Assembly (NCBI GenBank): GCA_023667095.1
Contig: JAMPAT010000001.1
Span: 169,809 to 233,808 of the forward strand
Origin: Bacteroidales bacterium
GTDB taxonomy: Bacteria > Bacteroidota > Bacteroidia > Bacteroidales > UBA932
Reading direction: 5' to 3'
Length of the DNA: 64,000 bases
The notes beneath the pieces are model-generated. The model ran no database searches, was not told the DNA's origin, and was given only the letters and a program-made list of their open reading frames with translations. Shown in pieces: positions 53,640 through 61,768 of this stretch. How positions within the stretch are numbered: position 1 is the stretch's first letter; each line of letters begins with the position of its first letter. The translations under genes were made by a program, and so were the position numbers.

Positions 53640-55004
53640 ATGGCAAATCTACTAAGGGACAACAAAGGCACCAGATGGCTTATGCTGCTTTTCATCAGTG
53701 TAATGATGTTTGCAGCATACGTGGCTTCGGACAACATATTTGCAGTCGAGACAACGCTGACAGGTGCGGACTACGGGATAACGGAAGGTGAATATTCTTC
53801 ATTGGCAGGAGCTTATTCTATCTTCAATGTATATCTTCTTATGCTGATTTTCGGCGGACTTATCCTTGACAAGATGGGCATACGCTTTACCGGAATAATG
53901 TCATGCCTTCTCATGGTTGCAGGAATCGGGATGCTGACATGGTCGCTCTTTGACCTGCGTGCAATGGTCACTTCAGGAGCAGAGCTTCCTGTGGTGAATT
54001 TCCTCGGTTCAGGGATGAGGACGCCCGTGCTATGGGCAGTCATCGGGATCGGAATCTATGGCGTAGGTGCGGAAATAGCCGGGATAACGGCAACCAAGGC
54101 TATAGCCAAATGGTTTGTGGGATACGAAATGGCACTTGCAATGGGGCTTCAGCTTGCCCTTGCACGCCTTGGGACTGGTATAGCATACGGCGCAACCCCT
54201 CCTATCGTAAGTGCAGCCGGAGGAAATGTCGGCGTTGCAGTCCTCATCGGCCTTGTCCTTCTCGCGGCAGGACTCATGGTGTTCCTTGTATACTGCATAT
54301 ATGACAAGAAGCTTGACAGCCAGACAGCTGCTCTCGGGCTTGAGGAAGGCGGGGCTTCACCTGAGGATGAATTCCATTTCAAGGACATAATGGAGGTAGT
54401 GAAGAATCCTGCATTCTGGATGATAGCATTCCTCTGTCTCCTTTTCTATGCGGCAGTGAACCCGTTCCTCAAATATTCCACAGGAATGATGGTGTCAAAA
54501 TTCGGCGTAAGCCAGGAACTTGCCGGGCTTTTCCCTCTTATACTGCCTTTTGGCTGCATTGTGCTCACCCCTCTTTTCGGAGGGATCTATGACAGGAAAG
54601 GACATGGTGCTGACCTGATGATTTTCGGGGCTGTACTCATTACTGCGGTGCATCTCATATTTGCAATCCCTTCAATGACCAACAAGATTGTTGCAATCAT
54701 ACTTATGGTCCTCCTTGGAGTAGGCTTTGCAATGCTGCCGTCTGCAATGTGGCCATCAATCGCCAAGATAATGCCGGCCAAGCTGCTCGGCACTACGATG
54801 GCACTGACTTTCTATATCCAGAATATCGGCTTTATCTTCGTGCCTAAGGCAATCGGGGCAATCAAGTCTGCAACAGGCAACAACTACACATACGTGATGT
54901 TCTTCTTTGCGGGACTCGGTGTTGTCGCCCTTGTACTTGCCATAGGAGTGAAACTTCTGGATTCAAGGAAAGGATACGGACTTCAGGAACCAAACATCAA
55001 ATAG
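53640..55004 (+). CDS. MFS transporter, substrate unknown
   Basis: 454 residues with about 12 predicted membrane helices and a short central loop (about 225-250, EEGGASPEDEFHF). The N-terminal half carries GGLILDKMGIRFTG, a version of the MFS loop 2-3 motif; the second half repeats it as FGGIYDRKGHGAD. Located between purA and dxs, 35 nt after purA. Its position next to purA might suggest nucleoside or small-metabolite transport, but nothing in the sequence shows the substrate. Confidence 0.85.
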   Translation: MANLLRDNKGTRWLMLLFISVMMFAAYVASDNIFAVETTLTGADYGITEGEYSSLAGAYSIFNVYLLMLIFGGLILDKMGIRFTGIMSCLLMVAGIGMLTWSLFDLRAMVTSGAELPVVNFLGSGMRTPVLWAVIGIGIYGVGAEIAGITATKAIAKWFVGYEMALAMGLQLALARLGTGIAYGATPPIVSAAGGNVGVAVLIGLVLLAAGLMVFLVYCIYDKKLDSQTAALGLEEGGASPEDEFHFKDIMEVVKNPAFWMIAFLCLLFYAAVNPFLKYSTGMMVSKFGVSQELAGLFPLILPFGCIVLTPLFGGIYDRKGHGADLMIFGAVLITAVHLIFAIPSMTNKIVAIILMVLLGVGFAMLPSAMWPSIAKIMPAKLLGTTMALTFYIQNIGFIFVPKAIGAIKSATGNNYTYVMFFFAGLGVVALVLAIGVKLLDSRKGYGLQEPNIK

Positions 55005-55017
55005 AAAAAGCTCCGGT

Positions 55018-56919
55018 ATGCCATTATTGGACAAGGTAAACTATCCGTCTGACATAAAGGGTTTCAGCACGGGGGAACTGAAGGACCTCTGCGCTGAAAT
55101 CCGCAGTTATATGATTGACTGTTGCTCAAAGAATCCCGGGCATCTCGGCTCAAGCCTTGGCGCAGTGGAACTCATTGTCGGGTTGCATTATGTCTATAAT
55201 ACTCCGGAAGACAACATCGTATTTGATGTGGGACATCAGGCATACGCCCACAAGATACTTACCGGCAGGAAAGACATTTTCCGCGAGAACAGGAAGAAGA
55301 ACGGTATAAGCGGATTTCCGAAAAGGGATGAAAGTGAATATGATGCGTTCGGGACAGGGCACTCATCCACGTCAATCTCTGCCGCTCTTGGACTTGCAAA
55401 GGCTGCAGAATTTGCCGGGACCGGTGCTAAGACAGTCGCACTTATCGGAGACGGTGCGCTATCCGGCGGGCTGGCTTTCGAAGGATTGAACAATGCCGGA
55501 GGCGCCAAGTCTGACATCCTGCTGATTGTCAATGACAACAACATTTCAATAGACAAGAATATCGGTGCTATCCATGAGCATCTCCTTAACCTCACAACAC
55601 ATCCTGCGTACAATCGTGTGAAGAACCGTATCTGGAACGGCATAGGGGAGGGACGCTTCCGCGAAGCCTTGCAGAACATAGTCGTGACAACCAAGTCTCA
55701 CCTCGTCCAGGATTCGGGAGGAGATTTGTTCGAATCGCTTGGCTTCAGATATTTCGGCCCTATAGACGGCAATGACATGGAGCAGGTCGTCAGGACCCTG
55801 CAGAAATTGAAAGACATAAAGGGCCCACGTGTGCTGCATGTAATAACTACAAAAGGTAAAGGGTATGCCCCGGCAGAGGAGGACCAGACCATCTGGCATG
55901 CGCCAGGCGTGTTTGATCCGTCTACCGGCAAAAGGCTGTCGAGCAGTGCCGGCAAGCCCAGCCGCTATCAGGATGTCTTCGGTGAAGTCCTGCTGGAGCT
56001 TGCACGCAAAGACAACCGCATCGTAGGTGTCACTCCTGCAATGGCAAGCGGATGCGGCATGAATATACTCGCCCGGGAGATGCCGGAACGCTTCTTTGAT
56101 GTCGGCATTGCGGAAGAGCATGCCGTAACATTCTCAGCCGGTCTGGCGGCAGGAGGAATGAAGCCGTTCTGCAATATATATTCGTCCTTTTCCCAAAGGG
56201 CCTATGACCAGATTATCCATGATGTGGCGTTGCAGAACCTTGGTGTCGTGATATGCCTTGACCGTGGAGGACTTGTCGGCGAGGACGGGGCTACGCATCA
56301 TGGAAATTTCGACATGGCAGCATACCGCAGCATACCGCAGACCGTTATAGCTGTACCAAAGGATGAGATAGAGCTGAAGAACATGATGTTTACAGCATCT
56401 GAATATCCAGGAGGCCCGTTTATTATAAGGTATCCGCGCGGATATGGAGAAGGGGTGGACTGGAGAAATTCTGAATTTTCAGGACTTCCGGCCGGAAAAG
56501 GGGAGAAGCTTCTTGACGGAAGCGGAGTCGCTGTGATTGCCGCCGGTCCTTTTGCCAACAGGGCGCTGGAGGCGGCAAGGTCATGTCTGCAGCAGACAGG
56601 ACTTGCACCTTCCATATATAATATAAGGTATGTGAAACCTCTCGATACAGATCTGGTTGACGAGGCTGCGGCAGAATGCGCCTGTATAATCACTGTCGAG
56701 GACGGCTGTGTTGCCGGAGGACTTTTCGGAGCGGTGTCTGAATATCTTGCAGGAAGAAGAAACAGGCCTTCTGTTGTGCCTGTCGGGATTCCGGATGTAT
56801 TTGTATCTCAAGGGACTCAATCAGAGCTGAGGGCAGACTTCGGCCTGGACTCTGACAGCCTTCTGAAGATAATTTTAAAAGAATTTGCAAAAATAGAGCA
56901 AAAAGTTTTGCAGAATTAG
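55018..56919 (+). CDS. dxs: 1-deoxy-D-xylulose-5-phosphate synthase
   Basis: 633 residues. Makes DXP from pyruvate and glyceraldehyde-3-phosphate with thiamine diphosphate, the first step of the MEP isoprenoid pathway. Motifs: HLGSSLGAVELIVGLHYV, DVGHQAYAHKILTGR, GDGALSGGLAFEGLNNAG (ThDP/Mg) and NDNNISIDKNIG. Second half: GIAEEHAVTFSAGLA, DRGGLVGEDGATHHG and a transketolase C-terminal domain. Starts 13 nt after the MFS gene. Confidence 0.97.
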   Translation: MPLLDKVNYPSDIKGFSTGELKDLCAEIRSYMIDCCSKNPGHLGSSLGAVELIVGLHYVYNTPEDNIVFDVGHQAYAHKILTGRKDIFRENRKKNGISGFPKRDESEYDAFGTGHSSTSISAALGLAKAAEFAGTGAKTVALIGDGALSGGLAFEGLNNAGGAKSDILLIVNDNNISIDKNIGAIHEHLLNLTTHPAYNRVKNRIWNGIGEGRFREALQNIVVTTKSHLVQDSGGDLFESLGFRYFGPIDGNDMEQVVRTLQKLKDIKGPRVLHVITTKGKGYAPAEEDQTIWHAPGVFDPSTGKRLSSSAGKPSRYQDVFGEVLLELARKDNRIVGVTPAMASGCGMNILAREMPERFFDVGIAEEHAVTFSAGLAAGGMKPFCNIYSSFSQRAYDQIIHDVALQNLGVVICLDRGGLVGEDGATHHGNFDMAAYRSIPQTVIAVPKDEIELKNMMFTASEYPGGPFIIRYPRGYGEGVDWRNSEFSGLPAGKGEKLLDGSGVAVIAAGPFANRALEAARSCLQQTGLAPSIYNIRYVKPLDTDLVDEAAAECACIITVEDGCVAGGLFGAVSEYLAGRRNRPSVVPVGIPDVFVSQGTQSELRADFGLDSDSLLKIILKEFAKIEQKVLQN

Positions 56920-56937
56920 AATTAATGTCTATCTTTG
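56907..56937 (+). promoter_or_regulatory. Promoter of the tRNA-tuf operon
   Basis: TTTG (56907-56910), a 19-nt spacer and TATCTTTG (56930-56937): an exact match to the Bacteroidota consensus, inside the end of dxs and its 3' flank, about 47 nt before the first tRNA. Confidence 0.8.
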
Positions 56938-56983
56938 CAATCCCTTTCGAAAAGTAATCAACTGCTGATTGAAAATGGGAAAC

Positions 56984-57057
56984 GCCGATGTAGCTCAGTT
57001 GGCTAGAGCACGTGATTTGTAATCTCGGGGTCGTGGGTTCGACTCCCTCCATCGGCT
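56984..57057 (+). tRNA. tRNA-Thr (TGT)
   Basis: 74-nt cloverleaf. Acceptor GCCGATG/CATCGGC is perfect. Anticodon loop TTTGTAA gives TGT. T loop TTCGACT. The anticodon stem (CGTGA/TCTCG) and T stem (GTGGG/CCCTC) each hold one T-T mismatch. No CCA is encoded. Confidence 0.93.
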
Positions 57058-57078
57058 CAAAAGTTCTTTATGGATTTT

Positions 57079-57161
57079 GGGAGAATACCAGAGTGGCCAA
57101 ATGGGGCAGACTGTAAATCTGCTGGCTTACGCCTTCGGTGGTTCGAATCCATCTTCTCCCA
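57079..57161 (+). tRNA. tRNA-Tyr (GTA)
   Basis: 83-nt class II tRNA with a long variable arm. Acceptor GGGAGAA/TTCTCCC, anticodon loop CTGTAAA (GTA), T loop TTCGAAT. 21 nt after tRNA-Thr. Confidence 0.97.
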
Positions 57162-57172
57162 CAAGATTAAAA

Positions 57173-57245
57173 GCGGAAGTAGCTCAGTTGGTAGAGCATT
57201 AGCCTTCCAAGCTAAGGGTCGCGGGTTCGAACCTCGTCTTCCGCT
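57173..57245 (+). tRNA. tRNA-Gly (TCC)
   Basis: 73-nt cloverleaf. Acceptor GCGGAAG/CTTCCGC, anticodon loop CTTCCAA (TCC), T loop TTCGAAC. Stems pair well with only wobble pairs in the T stem. Confidence 0.96.
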
Positions 57246-57259
57246 CAAAAAGAAACTAC

Positions 57260-57331
57260 GCCAGTGTAGCTCAGGGGTAGAGCGCTTCCTTGGTAAGGAA
57301 GAGGTCGAGAGTTCAAATCTCTCCACCGGCT
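57260..57331 (+). tRNA. tRNA-Thr (GGT)
   Basis: 72-nt cloverleaf. Acceptor GCCAGTG/CACCGGC has an A-C mismatch at the fourth pair. Anticodon loop TTGGTAA (GGT), T stem GAGAG/CTCTC perfect. Directly precedes tuf. Confidence 0.95.
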
Positions 57332-57374
57332 CTGCTTATTTTTTTGTATATAATACTCATTAAAAGATAAAATT

Positions 57375-58562
57375 ATGGCTAAAGAAACCTTTAAAAGAGA
57401 CAAACCGCATGTTAACATCGGTACAATCGGCCACGTTGACCACGGTAAGACTACTTTGACTGCAGCAATTACTACAGTACTTGCTAAGGCTGGTCTTTCT
57501 GAGCTTCGTTCATTCGACTCTATCGATAACGCTCCAGAGGAGAAAGAGCGCGGTATTACTATCAACACCGCACACGTTGAGTACCAGACTGCAAACCGTC
57601 ACTACGCACACGTAGACTGTCCAGGCCACGCTGACTATGTAAAGAACATGGTAACTGGTGCAGCCCAGATGGACGGCGCTATCCTTGTCTGCGCAGCAAC
57701 TGACGGTCCTATGCCTCAGACCCGTGAGCACATCCTGCTTGCCCGTCAGGTGAACGTACCTAAGATTGTTGTCTTCATGAACAAGGTTGACCTTGTTGAC
57801 GATCCTGAGATGCTTGACCTCGTAGAGATGGAGCTCCGTGATCTTCTTTCATTCTACAACTTTGATGGTGACAATGCTCCTGTTATCCGTGGTTCTGCAC
57901 TTGGTGCACTTAACGGTGACCCTCAGTGGGAGGCTAAGGTTATGGAACTTATGGCAGCTGTCGATGAGTACGTTCCGCTTCCTCCACGTGACAACGAGAA
58001 ACCATTCCTGATGCCTATCGAGGATATCTTCTCAATCACAGGACGTGGTACTGTAGCAACAGGACGTATCGAGACTGGTATTATCCACGTTGGTGACGAG
58101 GTTGAGATTGTCGGTCTTGGTGAAGAGCCTAAGAAGACTGTCGTTACAGGTGTTGAGATGTTCCGTAAACTCCTTGATCAGGGAGAGGCTGGTGACAATG
58201 TCGGTCTTCTTCTCCGTGGTATTGACAAGAAAGAGATCAAGAGGGGACAGGTGCTTGCTAAACCTGGCACAATTCATCCTCACCAGAAATTCCAGGCTGA
58301 GATTTACGTGCTGAAGAAAGACGAAGGTGGCCGTCATACTCCATTCCACAACCACTACCGTCCTCAGTTCTTCATCCGTACCCTTGACATCACAGGAGAG
58401 ATTGCTCTTCCAGAGGGAGTTGAGATGGTAATGCCTGGTGATAACGTTACAATCACTGTAGAGCTTATCTATCCAGTTGCTATCAACGAAGGACTTCAGT
58501 TCGCAATCCGCGAGGGTGGCCGTACAGTAGGAGCAGGTCAGGTAACAAAGCTTCTTGACTAA
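57375..58562 (+). CDS. tuf: Elongation factor Tu
   Basis: 395 residues. GTPase that brings aminoacyl-tRNA to the ribosome. G domain: GHVDHGKTT (P-loop), [12 protein letters not shown] (switch), [18 protein letters not shown] and GSAL. Domains 2 and 3 follow with RGQVLAKPG and [16 protein letters not shown], and it ends [11 protein letters not shown]. Co-transcribed with the four tRNAs upstream. Codon choice is visibly more biased than in neighbouring metabolic genes, as expected for a highly expressed gene. Confidence 0.98.
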   Translation: MAKETFKRDKPHVNIGTIGHVDHGKTTLTAAITTVLAKAGLSELRSFDSIDNAPEEKERGITINTAHVEYQTANRHYAHVDCPGHADYVKNMVTGAAQMDGAILVCAATDGPMPQTREHILLARQVNVPKIVVFMNKVDLVDDPEMLDLVEMELRDLLSFYNFDGDNAPVIRGSALGALNGDPQWEAKVMELMAAVDEYVPLPPRDNEKPFLMPIEDIFSITGRGTVATGRIETGIIHVGDEVEIVGLGEEPKKTVVTGVEMFRKLLDQGEAGDNVGLLLRGIDKKEIKRGQVLAKPGTIHPHQKFQAEIYVLKKDEGGRHTPFHNHYRPQFFIRTLDITGEIALPEGVEMVMPGDNVTITVELIYPVAINEGLQFAIREGGRTVGAGQVTKLLD

Positions 58563-58579
58563 TCCGAAAAGATAATCAG

Positions 58580-58611
58580 GTGGGTGTCCTGAAAAGTTCA
58601 CCCACTTTTTT
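58580..58611 (+). terminator. Terminator after tuf
   Basis: GTGGGTG (58580-58586) pairs with CACCCAC (58599-58605) and is followed by six T (58606-58611). The T run touches the first base of tRNA-Trp, so part of the transcripts must read through, or tRNA-Trp has its own start. Confidence 0.8.
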
Positions 58612-58682
58612 AGGGGAATAGTATAAGGGTAGTACAGAGGTCTCCAAAACCTTTAGTCTGGGTTCGAATCCTGGTTCCCCTG
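58612..58682 (+). tRNA. tRNA-Trp (CCA)
   Basis: 71-nt cloverleaf. Acceptor AGGGGAA/TTCCCCT, anticodon loop CTCCAAA (CCA), T loop TTCGAAT, discriminator G as usual for tRNA-Trp. Located between tuf and secE, as in many bacteria. Confidence 0.97.
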
Positions 58683-58765
58683 CAAAATATCAAAGGTTAC
58701 GATTTGGTAATGTTTAACAGACGCTACATCAAGCTTCCAATCTGTGGCGTCCATTAAAAGTAAAG

Positions 58766-58954
58766 ATGAGAAAGTTCATAAACTATCTTAAAGAGTCCTA
58801 CGTGGAGTTGACCAAGAAAGTCACATGGCCATCATGGAAGGATCTGCAGAGTTCTGCGCTCCTTGTAATGATTGCTTCTGTGATTTTTGCTGTTGTTGTC
58901 TTTGCAATGGATTATGCTTTCGAAAATCTGATGCGTGTTATCTACACACTGTAA
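58766..58954 (+). CDS. secE: Preprotein translocase subunit SecE
   Basis: 62 residues, the short bacterial form. The conserved YVELTKKVTWPSWKDLQSS amphipathic segment is followed by one membrane helix (about 30-52, LVMIASVIFAVVVFAMDYAF). Part of the SecYEG channel. nusG follows after 12 nt, the usual pairing. Confidence 0.95.
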   Translation: MRKFINYLKESYVELTKKVTWPSWKDLQSSALLVMIASVIFAVVVFAMDYAFENLMRVIYTL

Positions 58955-58966
58955 TACCGGTTCGAT

Positions 58967-59551
58967 ATGAGCGAGAGCAATAAGAAATGGTATGTGCTGC
59001 GCGCAGCAGGCGGGAAAGAGAAAAAAGCCAAAGAGTATCTCGAGAAGGAGATTGAGAGGTGCGGTCTTCAGAATCTGGTTTCACAGGTTCTTGTCCCAAC
59101 AGAAAAAGTATATAAGATCCGTGATGGAAAACGTATCTGTACAGAGCGTCTTTTCTATCCTGGATATGTGCTTATAGAGGCGGAACTGACAGGAGAGCTG
59201 CAGTATATCATCAGGAACGAGGTACCCCACATGTCAGGCTTCCTTACAGAGAAGCGTGAAGTAAGCAAAGGCTCGGGCAAGGCTCAGGAAGAAAAGATTC
59301 CTATTCCACTAAGGGATTCAGAAGTTAAGAGAATTCTCGGAGAGCAGGATGAGATTGCCGCAGGTGACGGTGAGACTATCGTTGACTATGCAGTCGGTGA
59401 GGCAGTCAAGATTACTGATGGACCATTCAATGGCTTTGACGGAACAGTGGAGGAGATTGTCGAGGACAGGAGCAAGCTTAAGGTTATGGTCATGATCTTC
59501 GGAAGGAAGACTCTGCTTGAACTCAACTTTACACAAGTAACTAAAGAATAA
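58967..59551 (+). CDS. nusG: Transcription antitermination factor NusG
   Basis: 194 residues. The NGN domain starts [21 protein letters not shown] and includes [19 protein letters not shown] domain at the C-terminus reads [22 protein letters not shown]. It binds RNA polymerase and couples it to ribosomes or Rho. A charged linker of about 30 residues between the domains (about 95-130) is common in Bacteroidota. Confidence 0.96.
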   Translation: MSESNKKWYVLRAAGGKEKKAKEYLEKEIERCGLQNLVSQVLVPTEKVYKIRDGKRICTERLFYPGYVLIEAELTGELQYIIRNEVPHMSGFLTEKREVSKGSGKAQEEKIPIPLRDSEVKRILGEQDEIAAGDGETIVDYAVGEAVKITDGPFNGFDGTVEEIVEDRSKLKVMVMIFGRKTLLELNFTQVTKE

Positions 59552-59559
59552 TAAAAATC

Positions 59560-60003
59560 ATGGCAAAAGAAGTTACCGGGTTTATTAAACTCCAGATTAA
59601 AGGTGGCGCGGCCAATCCATCACCTCCAGTAGGACCGGCTCTCGGTTCAAAGGGTTTGAACATAATGGATTTCTGCAAGCAGTTCAATGCGCGCACACAG
59701 GATTCTGCAGGGAAAGTACTGCCTGTTGTAATTACAGTCTACAGCGATAAGTCTTTCTCATTCGAGGTTAAGCAGCCGCCTGTAGCTGTACAGCTCAAGG
59801 AAGCAGCAAAGGTCAGCACTGGATCAGCAGAGCCGAACAGGAAGAAAATAGCAACTATTACCTGGGATCAGGTAAAGGCAATTGCAGAGAGCAAGATGCC
59901 GGACATGAATGCATTTACACTCAGGTCTGCAATGACAATGGTTGCCGGAACAGCGAGAAGTATGGGTATCAAAGTCGAGGGCGAGTTCCCTGCTGACATC
60001 TAA
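59560..60003 (+). CDS. rplK: 50S ribosomal protein L11
   Basis: 147 residues. Starts [19 protein letters not shown], with the signature [23 protein letters not shown] and the C-terminal rRNA-binding part [20 protein letters not shown]. Forms the GTPase-associated centre with L10 and L7/L12. Confidence 0.98.
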   Translation: MAKEVTGFIKLQIKGGAANPSPPVGPALGSKGLNIMDFCKQFNARTQDSAGKVLPVVITVYSDKSFSFEVKQPPVAVQLKEAAKVSTGSAEPNRKKIATITWDQVKAIAESKMPDMNAFTLRSAMTMVAGTARSMGIKVEGEFPADI

Positions 60004-60016
60004 AAATCACACGCAA

Positions 60017-60715
60017 ATGAGTAAACTTACTAAAAACCAGAAAATGGTGGCAGCAAAGTATGATGCTGCCAAAGAGTACAAGTTGGCAGAGGCATGTGAG
60101 CTTGTTAAGGAGATTACCTTTACTAAATTTGATGCTTCAGTAGAGCTCGCAGTTAACCTTGGTGTTGACCCACGCAAAGCCAACCAGATGGTCCGTGGTG
60201 TTGTTACACTTCCTCACGGAACAGGTAAGCAGACAAGGGTTCTTGTCCTCTGTACACCAGACAAGGAGGCAGAGGCAAAGGAGGCTGGAGCAGACTTCGT
60301 TGGACTTGACGAATTCATAGACAAGATCAAAGGTGGCTGGACGGATGTTGACGTCATCATCTGTACTCCATCAGTGATGGCCAAGGTCGGTGCTATCGGT
60401 AGAATCCTCGGTCCGAGGGGACTTATGCCAAACCCTAAGACAGGTACTGTGACTATGGAAGTAGGAACAGCTGTCAAGGAGGTCAAGGCTGGTAAGATTG
60501 ACTTCAAGGTAGACAAGACAGGTATCGTTCACGCTGCTATCGGAAAGGCATCCTTCACTGGTGCGCAGATTTGCGACAATGCACAGGAGCTTATTTCTGC
60601 TATCATGAAACTGAAACCTCAGACCCTCAAGGGTACCTATCTGAAAGGTATTTCAATCTGCACTACAATGAGTCCAGGAATTCATGTAGATATCAAGACA
60701 GTAAGTGCTGAGTAA
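60017..60715 (+). CDS. rplA: 50S ribosomal protein L1
   Basis: 232 residues from [16 protein letters not shown]; the open frame reaches back into rplK, but that part is not L1-like. Motifs: [33 protein letters not shown] and [19 protein letters not shown]. It binds 23S rRNA at the L1 stalk and may repress its own operon. 13 nt after rplK. Confidence 0.97.
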   Translation: MSKLTKNQKMVAAKYDAAKEYKLAEACELVKEITFTKFDASVELAVNLGVDPRKANQMVRGVVTLPHGTGKQTRVLVLCTPDKEAEAKEAGADFVGLDEFIDKIKGGWTDVDVIICTPSVMAKVGAIGRILGPRGLMPNPKTGTVTMEVGTAVKEVKAGKIDFKVDKTGIVHAAIGKASFTGAQICDNAQELISAIMKLKPQTLKGTYLKGISICTTMSPGIHVDIKTVSAE

Positions 60716-60729
60716 TAAAATTCAATGTT

Positions 60730-61254
60730 ATGAGAAAAGAAGAAAAAGCCCAGATAATTGAATCTATCGCAGCACAGATCCAGGAGACTCCGAACTTCTA
60801 TATCACTGATATCTCCGGACTCAATGCTGAACAGACAGCGAAGCTTCGCCGTGACTGCTTCGAGAAGAACATCAAGCTTGTTGTGACAAAGAATACTCTT
60901 CTTCACAAGGTGTTCTCAGGTATGGAAAATGAGGAGTTGAACCTTCTCTTCCCTATCCTCGAAGGTCCTACAGCGGTGATGTACACAGAGACTCCTAATG
61001 CTCCTGCAAAGCTCATCAAGTCATACAACGAGAAAGGATCAGAGAAACCGGCTCTCAAGGGAGCATACGTTCAGGAGTGCGCCTTTGTCGGTGCAGACAA
61101 GCTTAACGAGCTCTGCAACATCAAGTCACGCGAGGAACTCATTGGAGACGTTGTCGGACTTCTCCAGTCACCTGCACGCAACGTTATTTCTGCACTGCAG
61201 TCTGCAGGCGGAACAATTGCAGGCCTCGTGAAGACACTTTCAGAAAGAGAATAA
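60730..61254 (+). CDS. rplJ: 50S ribosomal protein L10
   Basis: 174 residues. Starts RKEEKAQIIESIAAQIQETPNFYITDISGLNAE without the last residues being unusual, and includes LVVTKNTLLHKVF and EGPTAVMYTETPNAPAKLI. Anchors L7/L12 dimers on the ribosome stalk. Only 14 nt separates it from rplA, so the usual long L10-binding leader of other phyla is not present here. Confidence 0.96.
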   Translation: MRKEEKAQIIESIAAQIQETPNFYITDISGLNAEQTAKLRRDCFEKNIKLVVTKNTLLHKVFSGMENEELNLLFPILEGPTAVMYTETPNAPAKLIKSYNEKGSEKPALKGAYVQECAFVGADKLNELCNIKSREELIGDVVGLLQSPARNVISALQSAGGTIAGLVKTLSERE

Positions 61255-61284
61255 TAATTATAAACTATTTAAATATAAAGAATT

Positions 61285-61662
61285 ATGGCAGATATTAAAG
61301 CACTTGCAGAAGAGTTGGTAAACCTTTCTGTAAAAGACGTTCAGGAACTTGCACAGATCCTCAAAGATGAGTACGGAATCGAGCCTGCAGCCGCTGCAGT
61401 AGCAGTAGCAGCACCGGCAGCAGCAGGAGAGGCTGCAGCTGCAGAGCAGACTGAGTTCAACGTAATCCTTAAGTCAGCTGGCCAGGCTAAGCTTGGCGTA
61501 GTAAAGGCTGTCAAGGAGATTACAGGTCTTGGACTTAAAGAGGCAAAAGACCTCGTAGACAAGGCTCCGGATGCAATCGTTAAGGAGAAAGTATCTAAGG
61601 CTGAGGCTGAGCAGGTTAAGGCTGCCCTTGAGGAGCAGGGTGCTGAAGTTGAGGTTAAATAA
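61285..61662 (+). CDS. rplL: 50S ribosomal protein L7/L12
   Basis: 125 residues. N-terminal dimerisation helices ([20 protein letters not shown]), an Ala-rich hinge (about 35-55) and the C-terminal factor-binding domain ([19 protein letters not shown], then [15 protein letters not shown]). Highly biased codon use. Confidence 0.98.
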   Translation: MADIKALAEELVNLSVKDVQELAQILKDEYGIEPAAAAVAVAAPAAAGEAAAAEQTEFNVILKSAGQAKLGVVKAVKEITGLGLKEAKDLVDKAPDAIVKEKVSKAEAEQVKAALEEQGAEVEVK

Positions 61663-61694
61663 CTTCACCGCTCCCTTTTAAGGGAATATGAGTC

Positions 61695-61728
61695 AGGTTT
61701 AGGGTCGGACTAGGCCCTAAACCTTTTT
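61695..61728 (+). terminator. Terminator/attenuator between rplL and rpoB
   Basis: AGGTTTAGGG (61695-61704) pairs perfectly with CCCTAAACCT (61715-61724), followed by five T (61724-61728). In this position it is expected to be partial, lowering rpoBC relative to the ribosomal genes. Confidence 0.85.
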
Positions 61729-61768
61729 GTCGTATTTAAGTTTTTCTCTATAACAAAGACACAGTACG

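Noticed and set aside
56984..57331. tRNA cluster as an attachment site for the island or cassette
   Set aside because: No duplicated tRNA 3' ends or integrase were seen nearby; both acquired segments lie elsewhere.
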